A DNA stretch of 64,000 bases from Cupriavidus malaysiensis. Lineage in GTDB: Bacteria > Pseudomonadota > Gammaproteobacteria > Burkholderiales > Burkholderiaceae. Positions 43,468-50,681 of this stretch are shown here, piece by piece (position 1 is the first letter of the stretch; each line of letters opens with the position of its first letter). Under the pieces are notes generated by a model. The model worked only from the letters and a program-made list of their open reading frames with translations, was not told the origin of the DNA and ran no database searches. The stretch is from contig NZ_CP017755.1 in the NCBI RefSeq assembly GCF_001854325.1, positions 1,178,001 through 1,242,000 of the forward strand, given 5' to 3'. The translations under genes were made by a program, and so were the position numbers.

Positions 43468-44742
43468 TCAGCCCGGGATCCGCACCGGCAGGTGCGAGAA
43501 GCCGTGCACGAAGGACGAGCGCACCCGCGTCGGCGGGCCCATCACCTCGATCACCGGGAAGCGCGGCAGCAGTTCTTCCCACAGGACCTTGAGCTGCAGC
43601 TCGGCGATGCGGCTGCCCACGCAGCGGTGGATGCCGAAGCCGAAGGACAGGTGCTGGCGGGCCCGCTCGCGGTCGACCAGGAAGCGGTCGGGCTCGGCGA
43701 TCATGCTGTCGTCGCGGTTGGCCGACAGGTACCACATGGCCAGCTTGTCGCCCTTGCGGATGGTCTTGCCGCCCAGCTCGGTGTCCTCGGTGGCGGTGCG
43801 GCGCATATAGGCCAGCGGCGTCTGCCAGCGGATGATCTCGGGCACCAGGCTGTCCACCAGGTTGGGATCGGCGCGCAGCTTGGCCATTTCCTGCGGGTTC
43901 TGGTGCAGGGCCAGCAGGCCGCCGGTCATGGAGTTGCGCGTGGTGTCGTTGCCGCCGACGATCAGCAGCGCCAGGTTGCCCATGAATTCCATCGGGCCCA
44001 TCGCGCGCGTGGCCGGGCTGTGGGCCAGCATCGATACCAGGTTCATGCTGGGCGGCGCGTTGACGCGCTCGTTCCACAGGCGCGTGAAATAGGCCAGCAT
44101 CTTGTGCAGCTCGGCCATGCGCACCTCGGGATCGGGCGCATCGGGGTTGGTGCGCTTGTTGGAAGTGATCATGTCCGACCAGTGCGTCAGCAGGCGGCGG
44201 TCCTCCAGCGGGAAGTCGAACAGGGTGGCCAGCATCAGCGTGGTCAGCTCGACCGAGACCCGCTCCACCCAGTTGAAGGTTTCATTGCGCGGCAGGCTGT
44301 CCAGCACGCGGCAGGTGCGCTCGCGGATCAGGCTTTCCCAGGCGCCCAGGTTGCCCGGCGAGGCGATCGGGCTGACCACCTTGCGTTCTTCGTCGTGCTT
44401 GGGCGGGTCCATGGCGATGAACATCTGCAGGCGCTCCTCGCCCGGCGGGAAATCCATCAGCGTGATGCCGCCGCGTGTCCAGTCGGACGAGAACAGCTCG
44501 TGGTGGGTTTCCACGTGCATGATGTCGCGGTAGCGCGTCACCGACCAGTAGTGGCCGATGCCCTCGATCGGGCTGCAGGAGCGGTGGACCGGATCCTCGC
44601 GGCGCAGGCGCGCGAAGATGTCGCCGATGGTGTCGTCCACGAACCATTGCGGATCGGCCGGATCGATGCCGTCGAGCGGCATGGTTGCGATGTGCGCGCG
44701 TGCATCCTGCGCGGCGGGGTCGGACAGCAGGTTTCCCGTCAT
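43468..44742 (-). CDS. Cytochrome P450
   Basis: A 424-residue soluble bacterial P450. The haem-binding loop is FGFGIHRCVGSR with the thiolate cysteine, the K-helix motif is EIIRW, and the I-helix oxygen-activation motif is GGNDTTRN. It resembles the CYP108/CYP111/CYP125-type class I enzymes. The reading frame extends upstream to 45621 but that part overlaps unrelated sequence, so the ATG at 44742 was chosen. No ferredoxin or ferredoxin reductase gene is adjacent; the nearest candidate redox partner is the fusion protein at 38473-40218. Substrate unknown. Confidence 0.93.
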   Translation of the reverse strand: MTGNLLSDPAAQDARAHIATMPLDGIDPADPQWFVDDTIGDIFARLRREDPVHRSCSPIEGIGHYWSVTRYRDIMHVETHHELFSSDWTRGGITLMDFPPGEERLQMFIAMDPPKHDEERKVVSPIASPGNLGAWESLIRERTCRVLDSLPRNETFNWVERVSVELTTLMLATLFDFPLEDRRLLTHWSDMITSNKRTNPDAPDPEVRMAELHKMLAYFTRLWNERVNAPPSMNLVSMLAHSPATRAMGPMEFMGNLALLIVGGNDTTRNSMTGGLLALHQNPQEMAKLRADPNLVDSLVPEIIRWQTPLAYMRRTATEDTELGGKTIRKGDKLAMWYLSANRDDSMIAEPDRFLVDRERARQHLSFGFGIHRCVGSRIAELQLKVLWEELLPRFPVIEVMGPPTRVRSSFVHGFSHLPVRIPG

Positions 44743-44871
44743 GGGCTGGTTCCTCGTGTCAACCTGGATCGATGGCTCCCCCGCTGCAGGATGGTCGAGC
44801 CGAAGCCTGGCCGGGAGCCGCCTTGTGCTGCGCCTGCAATTGCGATGGCCGGAGGCGACGCGCGCCGTTCC

Positions 44872-44905
44872 TGTCCGCCGTTGTTGTCCGCCGTTGTTGT
44901 CCGTT
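44872..44905 (+). repeat. 13-bp tandem repeat TGTCCGCCGTTGT, 2.5 copies
   Basis: Two perfect copies (44872-44884 and 44885-44897) followed by a partial one. It lies about 130 bases upstream of the P450 start codon. Confidence 0.75.
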
Positions 44906-44996
44906 CTGGTCGATGGCAGGGATGCGCGGGGGCCGGACCGCCAGCCAGAATCTTCCGGCCCGCATCTCTTGTCAAGGCGGGCAAGTGCGGACGGGG

Positions 44997-45022
44997 GCCG
45001 CCTGCCGGCATCGGCAGGCGGC
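44997..45022. repeat. Perfect inverted repeat, 11-bp arms
   Basis: GCCGCCTGCCG and CGGCAGGCGGC with a GCAT loop. No T run follows on either strand, so it is not an ordinary terminator. Confidence 0.6.
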
Positions 45023-45108
45023 GCGTCGCGCTGCGTCCAGGCGGCTGATTTCGTTAGGCTTCCCGCACTTTGTGCATACATTTTCAGCAATATATCGGGG
45101 CTAACCCC

Positions 45109-45135
45109 TAAGGTATTCCCCGGATTCGTCGTTAA
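45109..45135 (+). promoter_or_regulatory. Candidate FliA (sigma28) promoter of the chemoreceptor gene
   Basis: TAAGGTAT (45109-45116) and GTCGTTAA (45128-45135) with an exact 11-base gap fit the flagellar sigma factor consensus TAAAGTTT-N11-GCCGATAA at six of eight bases each. Confidence 0.5.
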
Positions 45136-45259
45136 CCCTGATGCGCCGTAGGCACGCCCATGAGACTGCCTGCCGCGGCCGGGGGAACGGGCGGAAGGCG
45201 GCCTCGCCGATCTTCGCAGCCCGTCGCTGTCAATGTTCGGGTAAGAAGGTAAGAAGAAA

Positions 45260-46801
45260 ATGAAGAATCTTGGAATAGGCGTGCGTCTCGGTATCGGCTT
45301 CGGTGTCGTCCTGCTGTTGTCGATGCTGATGACCGGCCTGGGCATCTTCCGACTGCACCAGGTGGCACGGCACACGGAAGAGATGATGCAGGTGCCGCTC
45401 GCCAAGGAGCGCATCGTCAGCGACTGGTACCGGCTGATGTACGCCAGCGTGCGCCGCACCACCGCGGTGGCGCGCAGTTCCGACCCGGCGCTGGGCGCGT
45501 TCTTCGCCGACGAGACGAAGTTCTCCGCCGACTCCATGGCCAAGCTGCGCGACCAGCTGGGGCCGATGCTGTCGACGGACGATGAGAAGGCCGCACTGGC
45601 CAGGATCGTCGAAGTGCGCAATCCCTACAACGCTTCGCGCGACAAGATCACCAAGCTGAAGGAAGCGGGCCAGGCCGACGCCGCCAACGAAGTGCTCGCC
45701 AAGGAATTCGTGCCGGCCGGCGAGGCCTACCTGGGCGCGCTGGAAAAGCTGCTGGACATCCAGCGCCGCAGCATCGACGCGACCGCGCGCGACATCAACG
45801 GTATCTACGAGTCGGCGCGCAACGGCCTGATCGTGCTGGGCGTCTTCGTGCTGGCCATCGGCGCCGCGCTCTCGGCCTGGCTGACGCGCGGCATCGTGCG
45901 GCCGCTGCATCGCGCGGTCGGCGTGGCGCGCACCGTGGCCGCGGGCGACCTGACCAGCCGCATCGAAGCCGAAGGCAAGGACGAGACCGCCCAGCTGCTG
46001 CACGCGCTCGGCGACATGAACGAGAACCTGCTGCGCATCGTGCATCAGGTGCGCAGCTGCACGGACTCGATCGCCACCGGCACCGGCCAGATCGCCGCCG
46101 GCAATACCGACCTGTCGCAGCGCACCGAGGAGCAGGCCTCGTCGCTGCAGCAGACCGCCGCCAGCATGGAAGAGCTGACCGGCATCGTGCGCCAGAACGC
46201 CGACAACGCGCGCCAGGCCAGCGGCCTCGCCGTCAATGCCTCGCAGATCGCCGTGCGCGGCGGCGAGGTGGTGGGCGAGGTGGTCGACACCATGGACCAG
46301 ATCAACGGCGCCTCGAAGAAGGTGGTGGACATCATCGCCGTGATCGAGGGCATTGCCTTCCAGACCAATATCCTGGCGCTGAACGCGGCGGTGGAAGCGG
46401 CGCGCGCGGGCGAGCAGGGCCGCGGCTTCGCCGTGGTGGCGGGCGAGGTGCGCAGCCTGGCCCAGCGCAGCGCCACCGCGGCCAAGGAGATCAAGGCCCT
46501 GATCGGCGATTCGGCCGAGCGCGTGGAAAAGGGTTCGCAGCTGGTGGCGCAGGCCGGCCAGACCATGGCCGGTATCGTCGACGCGGTCAAGCGCGTGACC
46601 GACATCATGGGCGAGATCAGCGCCGCCTCGCATGAGCAGAGCGCCGGCATCGAGCAGGTCAACCAGGCCGTCACGCAGATGGACACCGTCACCCAGCAGA
46701 ACGCCGCGCTGGTGGAGCAGGCCGCCGCGGCCGCGGGCTCGCTCGAAGAGCAGGCCAGCCGGCTGACCCAGGCCGTATCGTCGTTCCGCCTGGCCGCCTG
46801 A
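45260..46801 (+). CDS. Methyl-accepting chemotaxis protein
   Basis: A 513-residue chemoreceptor. Transmembrane helix 1 is at about residues 9-29, a four-helix-bundle periplasmic domain (with the Tar-like YASVRRTTAVARSSDP segment) spans 30-187, helix 2 is at about 190-210, then HAMP and the signalling hairpin with [20 protein letters not shown] near residue 365. Like the receptor at 18513 it has no CheR pentapeptide at its C terminus. A FliA-like promoter lies 125 bp upstream, fitting co-expression with flagella. The ligand is unknown. Confidence 0.94.
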   Translation: MKNLGIGVRLGIGFGVVLLLSMLMTGLGIFRLHQVARHTEEMMQVPLAKERIVSDWYRLMYASVRRTTAVARSSDPALGAFFADETKFSADSMAKLRDQLGPMLSTDDEKAALARIVEVRNPYNASRDKITKLKEAGQADAANEVLAKEFVPAGEAYLGALEKLLDIQRRSIDATARDINGIYESARNGLIVLGVFVLAIGAALSAWLTRGIVRPLHRAVGVARTVAAGDLTSRIEAEGKDETAQLLHALGDMNENLLRIVHQVRSCTDSIATGTGQIAAGNTDLSQRTEEQASSLQQTAASMEELTGIVRQNADNARQASGLAVNASQIAVRGGEVVGEVVDTMDQINGASKKVVDIIAVIEGIAFQTNILALNAAVEAARAGEQGRGFAVVAGEVRSLAQRSATAAKEIKALIGDSAERVEKGSQLVAQAGQTMAGIVDAVKRVTDIMGEISAASHEQSAGIEQVNQAVTQMDTVTQQNAALVEQAAAAAGSLEEQASRLTQAVSSFRLAA

Positions 46802-46852
46802 GGCCGGGGCAGGCAGGGCGGGCCGCCCGCAGCGCGTGCCCGCCCGCCAGGG

Positions 46853-47221
46853 CTAGCGGAAGGTCCGCAGGTAGGCCAGCAGGTTCTCGATCTGCTGCGC
46901 GTTGCCGATGCCCCAGAAACGCATGCGCGTGCCCGGCACCACCTTGTCCGGCGACTGGATGAACGCGCTCAGCGTGGCATCCGTCCACACGATGCCCGAG
47001 GCCTTCATGGCCGCCGAGTACTGGTAGTCGGTGGTCGAGCCCGCATGCCGGCCGAACAGGCCGTTGAGCTGCGGGCCGAAGGCGCCGCGCGCCGAAGGGC
47101 CCACGCTGTGGCAGGAGGCGCAGCGGGTGGTGAACAGGGCTTTGCCGGCCAGCGCGTCGCCGGCGGCGTGCGCGGCGGGCGGCAGGGCCAGGATCAGGGC
47201 GCAGAGGAGCGCGTGTCTCAT
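46853..47221 (-). CDS. Class I cytochrome c, small periplasmic electron carrier
   Basis: A 122-residue c-type cytochrome. A signal peptide ends at about residue 19 (AHA-AGDALAGK). The haem attachment motif CASCH lies at about residues 33-37, and the methionine ligand is in GTRMRFWGI. It resembles the mitochondrial-type cytochrome c550/c2 group with the GPQLNGLFGRHAGS loop. The ATG at 47221 was chosen because it gives a proper signal peptide. It stands alone, convergent with the chemoreceptor. Confidence 0.93.
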   Translation of the reverse strand: MRHALLCALILALPPAAHAAGDALAGKALFTTRCASCHSVGPSARGAFGPQLNGLFGRHAGSTTDYQYSAAMKASGIVWTDATLSAFIQSPDKVVPGTRMRFWGIGNAQQIENLLAYLRTFR

Positions 47222-47286
47222 GTGACGGAGAGGAGGAAGGCAGGGGATCACGCGCCGTATTGTAGACGGGCGTGGCCGGGCGGCTT

Positions 47287-47346
47287 CCCGTCGCCATCCC
47301 CGTCGCCATCCCCGTCGCCATCGTCGTCGCCATCTCCGTCGCTATC
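47287..47346 (+). repeat. 12-bp tandem repeat CCCGTCGCCATC, five copies
   Basis: Units at 47287, 47299, 47311, 47323 and 47335; the last two have one and two changes. The array lies between the cytochrome c start and the end of vapC, and its last unit includes the vapC stop codon. Confidence 0.85.
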
Positions 47347-47743
47347 CCTGCAACCAGTTCTCCAGCCGCAGGCCCGGATAGTGCGCGAAGTCTCTTTCGT
47401 TGTTGGTGACCAGGACCAGGTCCAGTGCCAGCGCATGGGCTGCGATCAGCTTGTCCAGATGGTCCTTCCTGCGCTCGCGCGTCGCCTGCCGGACGGGGCC
47501 GTAGGCCCGCGCCGCGGCCGCCTCGAAGGGCATCACCGGAATGTCCTCGACCAGCGAGGCGAGGTGCAGGCGTTCCCGGGCGGGGTCGGCCGACACGGCG
47601 ACGCCGTATTCCAGTTCGGCATAGGTGATGGCAGACATCACCACGTCACCGACATAGCATTGCGCAAAGCGTCTCGCCACCTGCTCGGGCTGGTCCCGCA
47701 TCAGGTAGATGCACATATTGGTGTCGAGCATGAAGCGCGGCAT
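47342..47743 (-). CDS. vapC: VapC-type PIN-domain toxin (endoribonuclease)
   Basis: A 133-residue PIN-domain ribonuclease toxin. The catalytic acidic residues are visible in MLDTN, YAELEYG and DKLIAAHALALD. It probably cleaves tRNA or rRNA when free. Its ATG overlaps the antitoxin stop codon by one base (TGATG), the normal VapBC arrangement. Confidence 0.92.
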   Translation of the reverse strand: MPRFMLDTNMCIYLMRDQPEQVARRFAQCYVGDVVMSAITYAELEYGVAVSADPARERLHLASLVEDIPVMPFEAAAARAYGPVRQATRERRKDHLDKLIAAHALALDLVLVTNNERDFAHYPGLRLENWLQG

Positions 47744-47979
47744 CAGAGGGCCTCGCGCTCGTCCTGGCCGTGCTCGTCGCGGCCCTCGGCCATGAAGTCC
47801 GGGCCGAATTTCGCGAACTTCTCCAGAACCCCGGCCAGCGGCCGGCGCGCCGGGCGGATGCGGATCTCGTCGCCGATGCGCTCGATCTCCAGTTCCACGT
47901 CGGTGCGGTCGTAGGCCAGGTCGGCCGGAATACGCACGGCCTGCGAGTTGCCGTTCTTGAAGAGGCGTGTGGTGTGCAT
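47743..47979 (-). CDS. vapB: VapB-type antitoxin (AbrB/SpoVT fold)
   Basis: A 78-residue antitoxin with an N-terminal AbrB-like swapped-hairpin DNA-binding domain (TTRLFKNGNSQAVRIPADL) and a C-terminal region that wraps the toxin. It neutralises VapC and, with it, represses the shared promoter upstream. The start ATG at 47979 gives the standard MHTTRLF form. Confidence 0.92.
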   Translation of the reverse strand: MHTTRLFKNGNSQAVRIPADLAYDRTDVELEIERIGDEIRIRPARRPLAGVLEKFAKFGPDFMAEGRDEHGQDEREAL

Positions 47980-48004
47980 GGGATGCCTGCTCACGGATGT
48001 GCGG

Positions 48005-48049
48005 TGGATGTACTGGATGTACTATAGGCCGCCGCCTGCCTGATGTAAA
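48005..48049 (-). promoter_or_regulatory. vapBC promoter with direct-repeat operator
   Basis: On the minus strand TTTACA (48049-48044) and TATAGT (48026-48021) are 17 bp apart. Two adjacent TGGATGTAC nonamers (48005-48013 and 48014-48022, plus-strand reading) overlap and follow the -10 box, a likely VapBC operator. Confidence 0.65.
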
Positions 48050-48155
48050 TCCATGTGTGTACATTGAGGCGGCCGAGCCGGCAGGGACGACGGGCGAACG
48101 ACGAGCATGCGCGCGTGAGCCCGGCCTGGCCCCCGCTTGCCTCTATCCAGAAATA

Positions 48156-48171
48156 CTGTATAAATATACAG
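48156..48171. promoter_or_regulatory. LexA (SOS) box
   Basis: CTGTATAAATATACAG fits the LexA consensus CTGT-(AT)4-ACAG exactly. It lies 50 bases before the start of imuA and should make the mutasome operon DNA-damage inducible. Confidence 0.93.
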
Positions 48172-48220
48172 TATCGGATTTTTCCAGCCACCGGCATCAG
48201 ACAGGTGGCGCACAGCAGAC

Positions 48221-49105
48221 ATGATTTCGCCATCGCACGCCATGCCGGCCACCGCCGTCCCCACGCCGGCGCCGGCGCAGGAGGACTGGCTCTCCGCGCC
48301 GCCACGGCCGTCGCTCCCATCGCCATCGCTTTCCCCGGCGCAGCGGATGCAGGCGCTGGACGCGCTGGAACGGCGCTATCCCGGCCTGTGGCGGGCCGGG
48401 CAGCTCGGCCAGGCCGCCCGCCTGCCGGTCTGCCCCTGCGGCCATGCCGCGCTGGCGGCCGAGCTGCCCGGTGGCGGCTGGCCGCTCGGTGCCTTGAGCG
48501 AGTTGCTGCTGGCCGAGAGCGGGGTGGGGGAACTGCGCCTGCTGCGGCCGGCGCTGCAGGCGCTGGCGGCGCAAGGACGCGCGCTGGCGCTGGTGGGGGC
48601 GCCGCACGTGCCCAATGCGGCCGGGCTGGCAGCCTGGGGCCTGCCGGCGCAGCGCCTGTACTGGGTGCGCGCCGGGCGCGGCGCCGACCTGACCTGGGCG
48701 GCCGAGCAGATCCTGCGCAGCCAGGCTTTCGGCGGCGTGCTGCTGTGGTTGCCCGGCGCGCGGCCCGAGACCATCCGCCGGCTGCAGGTGCTGGCGCAGG
48801 CGGGCGATGCGGCGGTGTGGGTGATGCGGCCGGCCGCGGCACAGCGCGAATCGTCGCCGGCGGTGCTGCGGCTGCTGCTGTCGCCGCTGCCGGGCAATGC
48901 CTTGTCGATCGCCTTCCACAAGCGGCGCGGACCGTTGCGCGAGGCGCCGCTGGTGCTGCCGCTGGGCGGCATGGAGGCGGTGCCGTCCGGGCTCGCCGCG
49001 GCGCTCGCGGAGGCCGCGCCGGGCCAGCCGGAGGCAGCGGCCGAGCCGGGCGCGCCGGCGCCGGCTGTCGTGCGGCAGGGCGCGGTGCCGGCCGCGGTCG
49101 CGTGA
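48221..49105 (+). CDS. imuA: ImuA (SulA/RecA-like component of the translesion mutasome)
   Basis: A 294-residue ImuA protein, the RecA/SulA-like partner of ImuB and DnaE2 in damage-induced translesion synthesis. The ATPase-like core includes GALSELLLAESGVGELRLL and the later LLSPLPGNALSIAFHKRRGP tail. A perfect LexA box is upstream. It is first in an operon with imuB and dnaE2. The Pro/Ala-rich N and C termini are probably disordered. Confidence 0.9.
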   Translation: MISPSHAMPATAVPTPAPAQEDWLSAPPRPSLPSPSLSPAQRMQALDALERRYPGLWRAGQLGQAARLPVCPCGHAALAAELPGGGWPLGALSELLLAESGVGELRLLRPALQALAAQGRALALVGAPHVPNAAGLAAWGLPAQRLYWVRAGRGADLTWAAEQILRSQAFGGVLLWLPGARPETIRRLQVLAQAGDAAVWVMRPAAAQRESSPAVLRLLLSPLPGNALSIAFHKRRGPLREAPLVLPLGGMEAVPSGLAAALAEAAPGQPEAAAEPGAPAPAVVRQGAVPAAVA

Positions 49106-49115
49106 GAGCCGGTCG

Positions 49116-50681
49116 ATGTCGCCGATGTCGTCGATGCCGTTCTGGATCGCGGTGCACCTGCCGCGCCTGCCCCTGGATGCCTTGCAGCCGGCCTGGCCCG
49201 GCGCGCAGGTGCGGGCCTTGCCCGGCCTGCTGGAGCAGGCCGCGCCGGTGGCCGTGCTGGAGCAGGAGCGGGTCGTGCTGGCCAACGCCGCGGCCATGGC
49301 GCTGGGCGTGCGCTACGGCATGCGGCGCGGCGGCGTGCAGGCGCTGTCGGCCGAGGTCGTGCAGCTCGAGCGCGAGCCGGCCGCCGAAGCCGAGCTGATG
49401 GCGGCGGCGGCGCTGGCGCTGCTGCGCTTCACGCCGCAGGTGGCCTGCGATGACGAGGGCGCCACCCTGATGCTCGACGTCAGCGCCAGCCTGCGCCTGT
49501 TCGGCGGCCATCGCGCGCTGTGCCGCGCGGTGCGGGCCTGCGTGCGGCGGCTGGGCGCGGTGCCCCAGCTCGGCTGCGGCAGCAGCGCGCGGGGCGCGGC
49601 CTGGCTGGCCGCGCAGCCGCTGCGGCGCGGCCGGCACGGCGCCGTGGTGCGGCCGCCGCGGCGCGCGCTGCGTCCCGCCCGCATGGCGCGGCTGCTGGAC
49701 CGGCTGCCGGTCGAGGCCCTGTACCGGCTGGCCGATCCCGCCTGGCTCGACGGCATCGGCTGCCGCACCGTGGGCGAGGTGCGCGCGCTGCCACGCGCCG
49801 CGCTCAAGCGGCGCGTTGGGCCGGGCCTGCTGGAGGGGCTGGACCAGGCGTATGGCGAGGCGCCGGACAGCCTGCCCTGGTTCGTCGCGCCGCCGGTCTT
49901 CGCCCGCCGCATGGACCTGCCGGGCCGCATCGAAGGTGCCGAGGGCGTGCTGGCCGGCGCGCAGCGGCTGCTGCTGGCGATGGCCGGCTGGCTGGCCGGG
50001 CAGCAGGCGGGCGCGACCCGTTTCGTGCTGGTGCTGGAGCACGAGCGCTACCGCGCCGGCGAGGCGCCGCAGGGCACGCCGGTGGAGGTGGCGCTGGCCC
50101 AGCCCAGCCGCGATCCCGAACACCTGTCGAAGCTGCTGCAGGAGCGCCTGGGCCAGTTGCGCTTCGGTGCGCCGGTGGTCGGCCTGGGTCTGAAGGTGGA
50201 AGCGATGCAGGAGAGCCTGCCGCGCAGCGCCTCGCTGTTCCCCGAGCCCGGCGCCGAGGCGGCCGCGCTGGGGCGTGTGCTCGACACGCTGGTGGCGCGG
50301 CTGGGCCGCGACGGCGTGCTGCAGCCGCGGCCGCTGGCCGACCACCGTCCCGAACGCGCCAGCCGCTGGTGCGCGCTGGACGAGGACGCGCCGGGGCCGG
50401 CGCTGCCGGCCGGCATCCCGCTGCCCGAGCGGCCGCTGTGGCTGCTGGCCGAGCCGGTGCCGCTGGCGGCGCGGCAGGAGCGGCCCTGCCATGGCGGTCC
50501 GATGCGGCTGCTGACCCGCCCCGAGCGCATCGAGTCCGGCTGGTGGGACGGCGCGCTGGCCTCGCGCGACTACTACATCGCCGAGCGTAGCGACGGCGTG
50601 CGCTGCTGGGTCTATTGCGTGTACCTCGGCCACGGCGCGGACGTCACCGCGCACTGGTACCTGCACGGCCTCTTCGCATGA
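49116..50681 (+). CDS. imuB: ImuB (Y-family polymerase-like, catalytically inactive)
   Basis: A 521-residue member of the Y-family DNA polymerase superfamily. It carries the palm/fingers region and a helix-hairpin-helix (DGIGCRTVGEVRALP). In known ImuB proteins the catalytic acids are lost and the protein serves as a hub that contacts the beta clamp and DnaE2; here no clear YxD/SIDE active site is seen in the palm. Ten bases follow imuA, and its stop overlaps dnaE2 by four bases. Start at 49116; nearby ATGs at 49125 and 49134 are also possible. Confidence 0.9.
   Translation: MSPMSSMPFWIAVHLPRLPLDALQPAWPGAQVRALPGLLEQAAPVAVLEQERVVLANAAAMALGVRYGMRRGGVQALSAEVVQLEREPAAEAELMAAAALALLRFTPQVACDDEGATLMLDVSASLRLFGGHRALCRAVRACVRRLGAVPQLGCGSSARGAAWLAAQPLRRGRHGAVVRPPRRALRPARMARLLDRLPVEALYRLADPAWLDGIGCRTVGEVRALPRAALKRRVGPGLLEGLDQAYGEAPDSLPWFVAPPVFARRMDLPGRIEGAEGVLAGAQRLLLAMAGWLAGQQAGATRFVLVLEHERYRAGEAPQGTPVEVALAQPSRDPEHLSKLLQERLGQLRFGAPVVGLGLKVEAMQESLPRSASLFPEPGAEAAALGRVLDTLVARLGRDGVLQPRPLADHRPERASRWCALDEDAPGPALPAGIPLPERPLWLLAEPVPLAARQERPCHGGPMRLLTRPERIESGWWDGALASRDYYIAERSDGVRCWVYCVYLGHGADVTAHWYLHGLFA

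Larger units (their letters stand above)
44743..45259. other. Intergenic region between divergent P450 and chemoreceptor genes
   Basis: This 517-bp gap has no supported gene. It holds a 13-bp tandem repeat, a perfect GC hairpin and a FliA-like promoter, listed separately. Confidence 0.6.

Noticed and set aside
43468..45621. A 717-codon frame extending the P450 far upstream
   Set aside because: The extension runs through intergenic DNA and antisense to the chemoreceptor gene; P450 similarity begins at the ATG at 44742.
47248..47436. Asp-Gly repeat frame in the 12-bp tandem repeat
   Set aside because: It reads into vapC from the wrong frame and has no start context; the repeat is treated as a DNA repeat only.
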